A stretch of 64,000 nucleotides of DNA from Pseudomonas helleri (lineage in GTDB: Bacteria; Pseudomonadota; Gammaproteobacteria; Pseudomonadales; Pseudomonadaceae): contig NZ_JYLD01000008.1 of assembly GCF_001043025.1 (NCBI RefSeq), positions 124,001 to 188,000 on the forward strand. Reading direction: 5' to 3'. A program made the translations under genes and the position numbers. Numbering within the stretch: position 1 is the stretch's first letter; each line of letters begins with the position of its first letter. This document shows, piece by piece, positions 56,701 to 64,000 of the stretch. The notes under the pieces are model-generated. The model made no database searches and was not told where the DNA came from. It saw nothing but the letters and a program-made list of their open reading frames with translations.

Positions 56701-58073
56701 AAAGGATAAAACCCAGGGCTTGTGTTAAAGGCTTCGGTGGTCGCGATGATCACGTTGTCGGGGTCAATGTCTGCGTTGTGATCCTTTTGTATCTGTTGCC
56801 TGAGACGTGCTCTGGCGTAAGCCAGCAGGCTGTTTTTGCTGCCGCTGGCAAAAAATCCCTGGGTGTCGCGAGTTTGAGCGGCGAGTTGCGCTTGATAAAG
56901 CTGTTGGACGGCCATGCGCCACGCCTGTTTACGCGCCTCGGGCGCCTGTTTGAGCCACTCGGGTAACTGGTTTTCAAACAATCGGGTGTAGCGCGCTTTG
57001 AGAATGCCGGCCGGATCAAGGTAGAAACTGGCAGCGAGGGCTTTTTCAAGGTGTTCGCTCAGCGCATCGAGGTCGTACTCAACCTGCTCGGCACGAATGG
57101 TTTTCCACACCTCACGGAGGTTGAGCGCTTGTTGCTGGATTAACCCATCGACAAAATGGCTAAACACGTCGCCCTTGATTTCATGGTAACTGAGCTCTGT
57201 CAGGTCCAATGCGGCTGCGCGGTCTTTGACAGCGACATAACTTAGCAGCGCAGTACGTTGGTAAGGATCACCGAGCCTGGCCAGCAGTTCTTGACTCAAG
57301 GTGTGCAGAGACTCGAATTCCTCGAGGCCGCTGCCGGGGACGTAGAGCACGACCTTGGGCGACGTATCCCCCGATTCGGCTGCACTGTTGTCGACGATGG
57401 CCAGCAAGCCTTGGAAATAGATATTCGGAAAGGGTGGCCTTTTAAAATCGATCTCATACACCACTCGCGGCGAAGGCTCTTGGCTGTCCAGGCGCTGCCT
57501 GGCGGTCGGAAACGCTTGCAGTTGAGCGATTGCGGCATGGCCCTGTGCACTCAAAGTGTTATCAGCCAACCGAAGTTTGCTTTCTGTGACGAGCACGTTA
57601 CGCAAGAACGTGTAGAACCAGTCCTTGGGACTTTGGTCTTGCAAATAACTCAATGGCGACTGCCAAAAATGCTCAAGTGCGGTCTCTACGTTCTGTTGAA
57701 GACGGAAGCAAATGTCATGAACAAATTCTTCGACGTGAACGATATCGATAACCGGGGCCACGTCTTCATCGGCCAGGGTATAGGGATGGTTGTAAACCCG
57801 GGTTGACCCCTGTACATACGTGGGGAATTGCCGGCTGGAAAAACTGAACTCAATGAGCTTGGTGATCGAATGGCTGAGGAGTGCAGGCGTTTGTCCAAGT
57901 GTGGCTGGAGCTTCAAGGTTTACATAGAGGTCATCGGTGCAACTGCCTTCAGGCAGACGCGAATGCTTGCTCATCAGGCGGTGATTCAACACCTCACGAA
58001 AACCCGGTTGTGCGTCAATCAGTTCGCTTAGTTGCTGTGCAGCCTGTTTAAGTTTGGCTATATGGTCCGTCAT
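53742..58073 (-). CDS. Large dermonecrotic-toxin-like protein with GETH C-terminal domain
   Basis: A 1443-residue protein without signal peptide. The N-terminal ~900 residues look like the dermonecrotic-toxin-type family (I recall DUF6543) of Pseudomonas, with a hydrophobic helical stretch near residues 745-780 (VALTVIDIISFVLPTKIML). The C-terminal part (about 1130-1310) has GLIIGETH (GETH at 1141-1144), the strand ALVGNSHANAHQ and IIAIDCVASYY, a pattern of the TIKI/EreA/TraB superfamily that includes the C2 domain of Pasteurella multocida toxin. ATG 58073 has AGGAAG ahead. No immunity or secretion gene is adjacent; the closest neighbours are a lipoprotein and a zinc dehydrogenase. Confidence 0.8.
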   Translation of the reverse strand: MTDHIAKLKQAAQQLSELIDAQPGFREVLNHRLMSKHSRLPEGSCTDDLYVNLEAPATLGQTPALLSHSITKLIEFSFSSRQFPTYVQGSTRVYNHPYTLADEDVAPVIDIVHVEEFVHDICFRLQQNVETALEHFWQSPLSYLQDQSPKDWFYTFLRNVLVTESKLRLADNTLSAQGHAAIAQLQAFPTARQRLDSQEPSPRVVYEIDFKRPPFPNIYFQGLLAIVDNSAAESGDTSPKVVLYVPGSGLEEFESLHTLSQELLARLGDPYQRTALLSYVAVKDRAAALDLTELSYHEIKGDVFSHFVDGLIQQQALNLREVWKTIRAEQVEYDLDALSEHLEKALAASFYLDPAGILKARYTRLFENQLPEWLKQAPEARKQAWRMAVQQLYQAQLAAQTRDTQGFFASGSKNSLLAYARARLRQQIQKDHNADIDPDNVIIATTEAFNTSPGFYPFSTSGYVAGNSVRRTGPTFTYKTTRRTLSDLALDNVGKLDITFALTAQIEDDKRKRHPFLTSAYLKALVRTLDIGATYKKTIEDALLYEPALNFKSAQAQWRQERYVALNDAQLNLDLLEAQLTDNTENTLSPEEVSWVEELRNYPIEKDRPLVAGHRIKVNELMLKGYPLPGVWVITATPSRRLLCYTPNAPDKVWFRRVDSFNELGRVLSSDALRSYVLNRVTPAKQPYIKPLLIDNLLAAKINLQSISKHFQKTAYAIEAQFAIRNADEQSTSTYEINVQTAKDVALTVIDIISFVLPTKIMLPLVLMRFIYSVADGMDALERDEKLEAMLHFLDSLAHLTDGASDFAGSMVFGRSLRNRATPRSSGLNPEAASTLSPDAMTLRTGGHFGSGVYEHIDPSNKQVSHYLKDSAGKLHHGQYDNLNESWYALDKRQPDALYRTRALEIAYGRWDSAPTTGSAKQPLAVHQLLNKYEVIALDVYGTRPTREGIYTVTRAVGTPDSKGVYPHTTHHFILQDGRVFEVKKGWLGRHWYLHLNSGDHRSTYKVRRHTSSDVWEVKNRQADKTKLWQPLKLHTPEVLPDTPVVRYSEYAASPEFTDTLDRLTTHNDIDFTNYCYSVDSLESARSHAHQLQLKMYKDAKAFFKDLPAKQRIPSPGFAPDTGVPEILTTLHKKYTGLIIGETHSAVSSKQVIIDNFDLFKKNDVKTLYLEHLQADLHQLHLDAFSKTGQVSPRLNTFLRDLDNGYSIDASSPYSFSNLVYNAQKHGLRIIAIDCVASYYTKGIEGSADNARTTLFSYGASQIIRNHQAQTGSHKWIALVGNSHANAHQGVPGLAELEGAISLRVADVKPGSQRGITVDRGDVGKPDFIGSNVAFLKNDFLLEVEIPGKRPKTPPLTESQLEQTLPETGQFLFDKDHQHWPELIHRSSSREILRTPLQTDAEGKLYIERPNWEHIHQKRYNQLDNLINDLKAYGMRMVPNSQH

Positions 58074-58249
58074 GTTGAATCTTCCTGTTGATCCGCAAAT
58101 GGGCAGTGTTGCGCGCGGATGCATCAGGTAATCGCAAGTTCAAAGCGTAGTGGGCCTATATAAATATTTTTGTTGTAAATACATACAGGCAACATGCCCC
58201 GGTAGCTTTGTGCCATCGAGTCCATACCATTTTGTGCTGGTCTTTGAAT

Positions 58250-58285
58250 AACGCTCTGCTCCTCGTCGGGAACAGGGCGTTTTTT
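58250..58285 (+). terminator. Orphan rho-independent terminator-like hairpin
   Basis: Stem AACGCTCTG (58250-58258) with CAGGGCGTT (58273-58281), one mismatch, followed by TTTTTT. It is on the plus strand after no annotated plus gene: the toxin gene starts on the minus strand at 58073. It may end a small RNA or a leader transcribed from about 58100. Confidence 0.5.
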
Positions 58286-58407
58286 ACTGGAGACGAAGGC
58301 ATATCTGCCAAAGACTGCTTAACTGCATCGAGTAATTTTCGGTCTGCTGATCACGGAGTACCGATTGGCAGTGCTGCTGATTCTTGAACTGCTAAAGGAA
58401 GGCTGTC

Positions 58408-59445
58408 ATGAAAGCGCTCACCTACCAGGGCCCCGGTAAAAAACAATGGTCTGAAATCCCCACGCCTGTCGTCGATAAACCTACCGACGCCATAATCCGG
58501 ATTTTGCACACCACCATTTGTGGCACCGACTTGCATATCCTCAAGGGCGATGTGCCTGAAGTGACGGCAGGTCGGGTGTTGGGGCATGAAGGCGTCGGCG
58601 TGGTTGAAGAGGTCGGCTCGGCGGTTCGCAACTTCAAAAAGGGTGATCACGTGCTGATCTCCTGTATTACTTCATGTGGCAGCTGTACCAATTGCCGTCG
58701 CCAAATGTATTCGCATTGTGCCGATGGCGGCTGGATTCTGGGCCATTTGATTGACGGCACCCAGGCGCAATATGTGCGCATTCCCCATGCCGACAACAGT
58801 TTGTATCCGGTCCCGGCAGGGGCCGATGAAGAAGCCTTGGTGATGCTCAGCGATATTTTGCCCACCGGGTTCGAGATCGGCGTTCTGGCAGGCAAGGTCA
58901 AGCCAGGCGATAGCGTCGTGATTGTCGGCGCCGGGCCGGTAGGCATGGCTGCGCTGCTGACGGCGCAGTTTTACTCACCGGCGACACTGATTGTGGTGGA
59001 TGGTGATAGCAATCGCCTGGACGTTGCCAAGCGTTTTGGGGCAACCCATGTGATCGACATCAAGACCGAAAACGCCGTTGAGCGCATTCTTCAATTGACG
59101 GACGGGGTAGGGGTGGATGTCGCCATTGAGGCAGTGGGTATTCCCGCTTCATTCGACACGTGCCAGTCGGTGATCGCACCGGGTGGCACCATTGCTAACG
59201 TCGGGGTACATGGCAAAAGTGTTGAGTTGCACCTGGAAAAACTGTGGATCCAGAACGTTAATATCTCAACCGGTCTGGTGAATACCAACACCACCCCGAT
59301 GCTGTTGAAAACACTGCAGTCGGGCAAGATCGATGCCGGGCAACTGATCACCCACCGCTTTGCGTTGAACGACATTCTCAAAGCCTATGAAGTGTTCGGT
59401 AATGCTGCCCAGGAAAAAGCCATGAAGGTCATCTTGACTCAATAA
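58408..59445 (+). CDS. Zinc-dependent alcohol dehydrogenase
   Basis: A 345-residue medium-chain dehydrogenase. Catalytic zinc ligands Cys38, His60 and later Cys/Asp, structural zinc cysteines in SCGSCTNCRRQMYSHC, the GHE motif (LGHEGVGVVEEVG) and the Rossmann GAGPVGMAAL are all present. DGGWILGHLIDGTQAQYVRIPHAD is typical of the class that oxidises secondary alcohols or formaldehyde/glutathione adducts; substrate not certain. ATG 58408 follows GGAAGG. Confidence 0.9.
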   Translation: MKALTYQGPGKKQWSEIPTPVVDKPTDAIIRILHTTICGTDLHILKGDVPEVTAGRVLGHEGVGVVEEVGSAVRNFKKGDHVLISCITSCGSCTNCRRQMYSHCADGGWILGHLIDGTQAQYVRIPHADNSLYPVPAGADEEALVMLSDILPTGFEIGVLAGKVKPGDSVVIVGAGPVGMAALLTAQFYSPATLIVVDGDSNRLDVAKRFGATHVIDIKTENAVERILQLTDGVGVDVAIEAVGIPASFDTCQSVIAPGGTIANVGVHGKSVELHLEKLWIQNVNISTGLVNTNTTPMLLKTLQSGKIDAGQLITHRFALNDILKAYEVFGNAAQEKAMKVILTQ

Positions 59446-59737
59446 TCAAGGCGGTGCGCCGTCAATATAAGCGGCTTTTATAGTGGCGGCGTTGACTTGA
59501 GTCAGTTGCTTCTAGCCCTCGGGTGATAACCTGTAAATTTATATAACTGACGTTCAGTTGATGTTTGATATCTGTCTGTTATTTATAATTTTTTTATCAC
59601 TTGTCTGCCGTGCGAAGTTGTCTTTTTAGCGATCACAAAAAGCCGGGGGTGTGGTTTGACAGAAGCCATATCCACAACTATGGTCTTTGGCGGCAGAACC
59701 AACGTAACTGTCTCATTGATAATAGGGAAATATTCAT

Positions 59738-60052
59738 ATGAAGAAGCACATTCTGATGATTGGCGCAGCAAGCCTGCTGGCGATGTCGACACTGGCTCAG
59801 GCAGACGCCAAGAAGCCATTGGCGCAGTGGACTTGCGAAGATTTTCTGGCCGTCAATGAAAGCTTCCAGCCTGTCGCTGTCGGCCTGGGTGAAGCCGTTA
59901 ACAAAAGTGGCAAGGTAGAAGACGCTGTGCTCGATGTTGATGGTGTGGCAAAAGTGACTCCTGAAGTCATCACTGCTTGCCAGCAAGACAAAAAAGCCAC
60001 CTTCGTGCACAAAATCAAAGATGCCTGGAGCAAGGTCAAAAAAGACGTTTAA
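59738..60052 (+). CDS. hdeA: Acid-activated periplasmic chaperone HdeA
   Basis: A 104-residue exported protein closely similar to E. coli HdeA. Signal peptide ends at AQA-DAKK. WTCEDFLAVNESFQPVAVG and VEDAVLDVDGV, TPEVITACQQD give the conserved core; Cys33 and Cys81 would form the single disulfide. HdeA prevents aggregation of periplasmic proteins at low pH. A hairpin without T-run (60060-60088) follows. Monocistronic; a candidate start site is preceded by GGGAAAT. Confidence 0.93.
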   Translation: MKKHILMIGAASLLAMSTLAQADAKKPLAQWTCEDFLAVNESFQPVAVGLGEAVNKSGKVEDAVLDVDGVAKVTPEVITACQQDKKATFVHKIKDAWSKVKKDV

Positions 60053-60061
60053 CGTCTTTTC

Positions 60062-60088
60062 AGCCTGTACTTTCCCCAAGTACAGGCT
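60062..60088 (+). terminator. Possible terminator hairpin after hdeA
   Basis: Perfect stem AGCCTGTACTT and AAGTACAGGCT with a TCCCC loop, but no T-run follows, so it may serve as an RNA stabiliser instead. Confidence 0.45.
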
Positions 60089-60247
60089 GCACCCGCCTGT
60101 TAGCTTGAGCCCTTCACCTGCAAAAAACTCCCACATCCCACCTGAATTTCCTGAGCGACACGCCCTCTATATAAAGACCTGCTGCCTGGTGCGCAGGGGT
60201 GACGTAGTAGACTGCCTGCGTGTTATCTCTTTTTGTTGGGGAATCTT

Positions 60248-60763
60248 ATGTTAATCAGGTCATTAGCCGAGCTTGACCGCATTCGTGACGAGTGCAAGTC
60301 CATGGTTACCAAGCGCTCCGCTGTGTCTGCGGGGGCTGCCGCCATTCCCGTTCCGGGGCTGGACCTTGGCACCGACGTGGCGCTGCTGGTCGAGATGCTG
60401 CCGGCGATCAACAGTAAATTCGGGCTGACCCCGCAGCAAATCGAGCAAATGGACTCGCGCTCCAAGCGCCTGGTGATCGTGGCGGTCAGCAGCATTGGCA
60501 GCGAAGCCATCGGCAAATTCATCAGCCGTACCCTGGTCATGTCGATGCTCAAGAAGATGGGCACCAAGGTGGCGACCAAGTCTGTGGTGCGCTTCGTCCC
60601 GTTTGTCGGGCAGGCGGTGGCGGCGGGCATCAGTTTTGGGGTCATGAAGATGGTCGGTAACGGGCATATCGACGATTGCTATGAAGTCTGTCGTCAAGCG
60701 TTGCTGGAGGAAGCCCGGCAATCGACGGTCATTGTTATCGGCCCCGAAACGGACGAGCAATGA
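60248..60763 (+). CDS. DUF697-like membrane-associated protein
   Basis: A 171-residue protein. The stretch KRSAVSAGAAAIPVPGLDLG with a following hydrophobic segment, and another in VVRFVPFVGQAVAAGISFG, resemble the C-terminal helices of DUF697/EcsC-type proteins that dip into the membrane. ATG 60248 has GGGGA at seven bases. No GTPase motif is present, so it is not a full DUF697 GTPase. Function unknown. Confidence 0.65.
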   Translation: MLIRSLAELDRIRDECKSMVTKRSAVSAGAAAIPVPGLDLGTDVALLVEMLPAINSKFGLTPQQIEQMDSRSKRLVIVAVSSIGSEAIGKFISRTLVMSMLKKMGTKVATKSVVRFVPFVGQAVAAGISFGVMKMVGNGHIDDCYEVCRQALLEEARQSTVIVIGPETDEQ

Positions 60764-60894
60764 GGCGGACTCAGCGCGCTGGCAACAAGATGTGACATTT
60801 GAGCGGGCGCGCATGAAGCGTTCGCTGGATTAATCGCGAACCGGATCGGCAAACTGCACTCCAACGCTCAGGCTTCCCTGAATTGGAGCAAACC

Positions 60895-61269
60895 ATGATC
60901 AGTGCGCGACACAGTGCTTTTGGGCTCTTGCTGCTGGCCGCAATGGCCGCCCACGCGTCAGCCCAGGCTCAACCCGACATAGCCAACGGTGGTCATGCCC
61001 AACGACCGGCCACCGTGTTGCTGGCGCAGAACACGCTTACCCCCGGCGTGGCACCTTCCAACAACAACGCCATCCGGCGCATCAACCCAAACAGTCGACA
61101 AGGCACAGGCCCCGCTCCCGGTCTGATTCGCCCCGGTCAACCTGTGCCTCAAGGGCAAAGGCCGTCGCTTGAAAATGGCCAGATCGGCAACGGTTACCCG
61201 CGAAACCCACCCGTACCTCAAACCTTGCAGCCAACGGCACCCTCGGTACAGCCCAGGGATGCGCGTTAA
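60895..61269 (+). CDS. Secreted proline- and glutamine-rich protein
   Basis: A 124-residue exported protein. Signal peptide ends AHASA-QAQPD. The rest is low-complexity and disordered: PNSRQGTGPAPGLIRPGQP, VPQGQRPSLENGQIG and PPVPQTLQPTAPSVQP. ATG 60895 has GGAG at six bases. It precedes the sugar dehydrogenase gene by 18 bases and may be co-transcribed. No family recognised. Confidence 0.6.
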   Translation: MISARHSAFGLLLLAAMAAHASAQAQPDIANGGHAQRPATVLLAQNTLTPGVAPSNNNAIRRINPNSRQGTGPAPGLIRPGQPVPQGQRPSLENGQIGNGYPRNPPVPQTLQPTAPSVQPRDAR

Positions 61270-61287
61270 TCGAAAAAGGACTATCGG

Positions 61288-62436
61288 ATGTTGAAAAAAA
61301 CCGCATTGGCGACCTTTGTCGTCACCTCGATGTTTGCGCTGACGGCGAATGCCCAGACCGGGCAGGCGCAGACGTTCAAGTCTGAGTTGGGCCCCGTCAC
61401 CGCCACACCTGTGGTGCAGGGGCTAGACCATCCCTGGGCGCTGGCGTTTTTGCCCGATAAAAAAGGCATGCTGGTCACTGAGCGCCCCGGCCACCTGCGT
61501 TGGGTGAGCCCTGAGGGCAAGCTGTCGGCACCGTTGGCGGGCGTGCCCAAGGTCTGGGCCAAAGGGCAGGGCGGTTTGCTGGATGTGGTCTTGTCCCCGG
61601 ACTTTGCCAACGATCGACTGGTTTACCTGTCATTCGCTGAAGAGGGCCAGGACGGCAACGCAGGCACGGCGGTCGGGCGCGGGCGTTTGTCCGATGACAT
61701 GAGTTCGCTGAGCGACTTCAAGGTGATTTTCCGTCAGGAGCCCAAGCTCTCAACCGGCAATCATTTTGGCTCACGGCTGGTCTTTGATCGAGACGGTTAC
61801 CTGTTTATCGCGCTGGGCGAAAACAACCAGCGTTCCACTTCTCAAGACCTCGACAAGTTGCAGGGCAAAGTGGTGCGCATCTACCCGGACGGGCGCATCC
61901 CCGAGGACAACCCGTTTGTCGGGCAAAAAGGCGCCAGGCCCGAGATTTGGTCTTATGGCCACCGTAACCAGCAAGGCGCAGCCCTGAACCCCTGGACGGG
62001 CACACTCTGGACCCATGAGCACGGGCCAAAGGGCGGCGACGAAATCAACCTGATCGAACGTGGTCAAAACTACGGCTGGCCACTGGCGACTCACGGCATT
62101 GATTACTCATCGAAGCCGATTCCTGAGGCCAAGGGCAAAGTGGTCGAAGGGACGGTTGCGCCTTATCACGTGTGGGAGAAGTCGCCCGGGATCAGCGGGA
62201 TGACATTTTATGATGGTGAGCGTTTCAAGCCTTGGCAGCACAACCTGTTTATCGGTGCCCTGGCGGACAAAGATGTGATCCGTCTACAGCTGGACGGGGA
62301 CAAAGTAGTGCACGAGGAACGTCTGCTGGGTGGCTTGAAGGCGAGAATTCGTGATGTTCGCCAAGGGCCGGACGGTTACGTGTACGTATTGACCGATGAG
62401 GACAAAGGCGCGGTGTATCGCGTCGGCCTGGAGTAA
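61288..62436 (+). CDS. PQQ-dependent sugar dehydrogenase (YliI-like)
   Basis: A 382-residue exported six-bladed propeller of the soluble aldose dehydrogenase family. Signal peptide ends ANA-QTGQ. LDHPWALAFLPDKKGMLVTER and ALGENNQRSTSQDLDKLQGKVVRIYPDG, plus GHRNQQGAALNPWTGTLWTHEHGPKGGDEIN (here as GHRNQQGAALNPW and WTHEHGPKGGDE), are the PQQ and calcium loops of YliI-type enzymes. It oxidises aldoses in the periplasm when PQQ is present. Full length. Confidence 0.9.
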   Translation: MLKKTALATFVVTSMFALTANAQTGQAQTFKSELGPVTATPVVQGLDHPWALAFLPDKKGMLVTERPGHLRWVSPEGKLSAPLAGVPKVWAKGQGGLLDVVLSPDFANDRLVYLSFAEEGQDGNAGTAVGRGRLSDDMSSLSDFKVIFRQEPKLSTGNHFGSRLVFDRDGYLFIALGENNQRSTSQDLDKLQGKVVRIYPDGRIPEDNPFVGQKGARPEIWSYGHRNQQGAALNPWTGTLWTHEHGPKGGDEINLIERGQNYGWPLATHGIDYSSKPIPEAKGKVVEGTVAPYHVWEKSPGISGMTFYDGERFKPWQHNLFIGALADKDVIRLQLDGDKVVHEERLLGGLKARIRDVRQGPDGYVYVLTDEDKGAVYRVGLE

Positions 62437-62447
62437 CCGAAGGGTCG

Positions 62448-62473
62448 GGCGAGCAGACGCATGCCTGCTCGCC
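62448..62473. terminator. Hairpin between convergent sugar dehydrogenase and ecotin genes
   Basis: Perfect 9-bp stem GGCGAGCAG (62448-62456) and CTGCTCGCC (62465-62473). No T-run, so its termination strength is uncertain. Confidence 0.45.
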
Positions 62474-62491
62474 TGAAGGCTTGCGTAGGGA

Positions 62492-62974
62492 TTATTCAGC
62501 GGTCGCTTGCTTGATCTGTTTGGACGCGGACCAGATCCGGTAGCGCACTTCAACGCCCTTAGGGACGTAGAGCACAATCGGCAATTTGCTGTTGTAACGC
62601 AGCATGAAGCCATCGCCCACCACCGGCACAAAGTCGGGGTGCGGCTTGCCGTCAGGGCAGGCCATCATGGTGCTCAACGGGCCGCTGACCTTATCCAGGC
62701 GGTACATCGGATAGCCCCAGCCCTTGAGGGTTTTTTCTTGCAACTTGCCGGTCAGGCGTTGCTGGTTGCAGTCAACCTGAAGCGTCTTACCGGCAATGAT
62801 CTGGACCTTGTAATCTTCTTCGTTCTTTTGCGATGGCAGGCGAATGACCTGACGAGTGAAACCCGCATCGGCTTTAGGGTAGGGGGCTACATCTTCCAGT
62901 TTGGCGGCGTTGGCCACGCTGCACAGCGTACTCAACGAGAGGGTCAGGGCCGCGCTGATAACGAGTGGTTTCAT
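62492..62974 (-). CDS. eco: Ecotin, periplasmic serine protease inhibitor
   Basis: A 160-residue ecotin. Signal peptide ends ANA-AKLED. The reactive loop [11 protein letters not shown] has Met at P1 (residue 103), which allows inhibition of trypsin, chymotrypsin and elastase types. Cys69 and Cys106 form the conserved disulfide; CNQQRLTG and [12 protein letters not shown] are family-typical. ATG 62974 follows GGAAG at nine bases. The frame is open upstream to 63112, but that part has no ribosome site. Ecotin protects the cell from host elastase. Confidence 0.93.
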   Translation of the reverse strand: MKPLVISAALTLSLSTLCSVANAAKLEDVAPYPKADAGFTRQVIRLPSQKNEEDYKVQIIAGKTLQVDCNQQRLTGKLQEKTLKGWGYPMYRLDKVSGPLSTMMACPDGKPHPDFVPVVGDGFMLRYNSKLPIVLYVPKGVEVRYRIWSASKQIKQATAE

Positions 62975-63209
62975 GCTGCTTCCTTTTTCGAACTTAAACA
63001 TACGCATCCGTAAACACATTGCAGACGCACCGGGATGAGGCAATTTTTGCCATGAGCGGGAACAGGATGCAAATTGTGCCGTCATATAAAGCAGAATTTG
63101 CTGACAAGACATAATTGATACGTTGTGTCAGGACAATTGCTTCGCGCCAATGTCGAAGTGCCAGTAAACTGCGGTTTTTCCTCCGAATCATTTCTTTTTG
63201 AGGTTTTGC

Positions 63210-64000
63210 ATGACACTCAGTCCTCTTGCGGGCAAACCGGCTCCAGCTCAATTGCTGGTCGATATTCCGCGACTGGTGACCGCTTACTACACCGGTCAAC
63301 CCGATGCAGCGATTGCCACCCAGCGAGTCGCTTTTGGAACATCCGGGCACCGCGGCAGCTCGTTTGAGCTGAGCTTCAATGAGTGGCATGTGCTGGCAAT
63401 CAGTCAGGCCATTTGCCTGTACCGCCAGTTCAAAGGGATCAATGGTCCGCTGTTTGTCGGTATCGACACCCACGCCTTGTCCACCCCTGCGGGTGCCAGC
63501 GCGCTGGAAGTTTTCGCTGCCAATGGTGTCGACACCATGATCGCTGCGAACGATGAATACACCCCGACGCCCGCCATTTCCCACGCCATTATTTGCTACA
63601 ACCGTGGCCGCACTTCCGGGCTGGCTGATGGCGTGGTGATTACGCCTTCGCACAACCCGCCGGAAAGCGGCGGCTTCAAGTACAACCCGCCTAACGGCGG
63701 TCCGGCCGACACCGATGTCACCAAGTGGATCGAAGCCAAGGCCAACGAACTGCTGGCCGCCAAGCTCGCCGGTGTCAAACGCATCAGCTATGAGCAGGCG
63801 CTCAAAGCCAGCAACACGCACCGCCACGACTACCTGAACAGCTATGTCGCAGACCTCAAAAACGTCATCGACATGGACACCCTGCGCGGTGCCAACTTGC
63901 GTTTGGGCGTAGACCCGTTGGGCGGTGCCGGTGTGCGTTACTGGTCGGCAATCGGCGAGCACTACGGGTTGAACCTTGAAGTGGTCAACACCTCGGTCGA
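63210..64000 (+). CDS. pgm: Phosphoglucomutase, alpha-D-glucose-specific (N-terminal part)
   Basis: The first 263 codons of a phosphoglucomutase running off the window edge. The start LAGKPAPAQLLVDIPRL, RVAFGTSGHRGSSFELSFNE and the catalytic phosphoserine loop VITPSHNPPESGGFKYNPPNGGP match the E. coli-type Pgm (about 546 residues expected). The metal loop falls further right. ATG 63210 has GAGG at six bases. It interconverts glucose 1- and 6-phosphate. Confidence 0.93.
   Translation, partial: MTLSPLAGKPAPAQLLVDIPRLVTAYYTGQPDAAIATQRVAFGTSGHRGSSFELSFNEWHVLAISQAICLYRQFKGINGPLFVGIDTHALSTPAGASALEVFAANGVDTMIAANDEYTPTPAISHAIICYNRGRTSGLADGVVITPSHNPPESGGFKYNPPNGGPADTDVTKWIEAKANELLAAKLAGVKRISYEQALKASNTHRHDYLNSYVADLKNVIDMDTLRGANLRLGVDPLGGAGVRYWSAIGEHYGLNLEVVNTSV

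Noticed and set aside
59582..59737. Frames before hdeA
   Set aside because: AT-rich promoter region with short frames that lack ribosome sites; most likely the hdeA leader.

Overview
The window reads as chromosomal DNA of a fluorescent-type Pseudomonas. The evidence is the gene content (kgu/ptxS 2-ketogluconate operon, an itaconate-degradation and TRAP block in the gene order I know from P. aeruginosa PA0881-PA0886, an OprD-family porin, many LysR regulators), the roughly 60% GC coding style, and repeated Pseudomonas REP palindromes (TGTAGGAGCGAGCTTG type). I cannot name the species. No plasmid, prophage, intact IS or CRISPR array is visible; the only mobile-element trace is a 112-codon tyrosine-recombinase remnant at 48.24-48.58 kb.

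Layout. 0-7 kb: the end of an MmgE/PrpD gene, itaconate CoA-transferase, citramalyl-CoA lyase, a three-gene TRAP transporter and a convergent OprD-type porin, forming a dicarboxylate import and degradation unit. 7-14 kb: small accessory genes (Nudix hydrolase, small lipoproteins, a HigBA-type toxin-antitoxin pair with its palindrome, two secreted unknowns), tRNA-Leu(TAA), a DUF5993-like/DsbB-like/Ivy cluster and a degenerate EAL-domain protein. 14-26.8 kb: DMT exporter with a His-rich tail, DedA, DUF4174-like, the punR/punC pair, pirin, a UvrD-like helicase, an AraC regulator, and a polyamine-type FAD oxidase with a cupin and a PotF-like binding protein. 26.9-32.1 kb: the complete kguE-K-T-D operon with ptxS and two perfect PtxS operators. 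32.3-40 kb: chemoreceptor, uppP, azoR with a divergent LysR, a hydrolase and an MFS carrier.

40.1-46.6 kb: a basic amino acid/histidine ABC transporter, a histidine ammonia-lyase homologue and a divergent LysR. The lyase keeps the rest of the family signature but lacks the Ala-Ser-Gly triad that forms the MIO cofactor. A palindrome of the HutC type lies upstream of the transporter. This is the most unusual item in the window. 46.6-53.6 kb: ABC-F protein, integrase remnant, membrane and outer-membrane proteins, and two regulator/membrane-protein pairs with clear operators. 53.7-58.1 kb: a 1443-residue dermonecrotic-toxin-like protein with a C-terminal GETH motif suggesting a TIKI/EreA/PMT-C2-like domain. 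58.4-64 kb: zinc alcohol dehydrogenase, HdeA, small proteins, a PQQ-type sugar dehydrogenase, ecotin and the start of phosphoglucomutase.

Functionally the window combines carbon and amino acid scavenging with envelope protection against host or predator factors (Ivy against lysozyme, ecotin against serine proteases, HdeA against acid). All homology statements are from reading the protein sequences; no database search was run.
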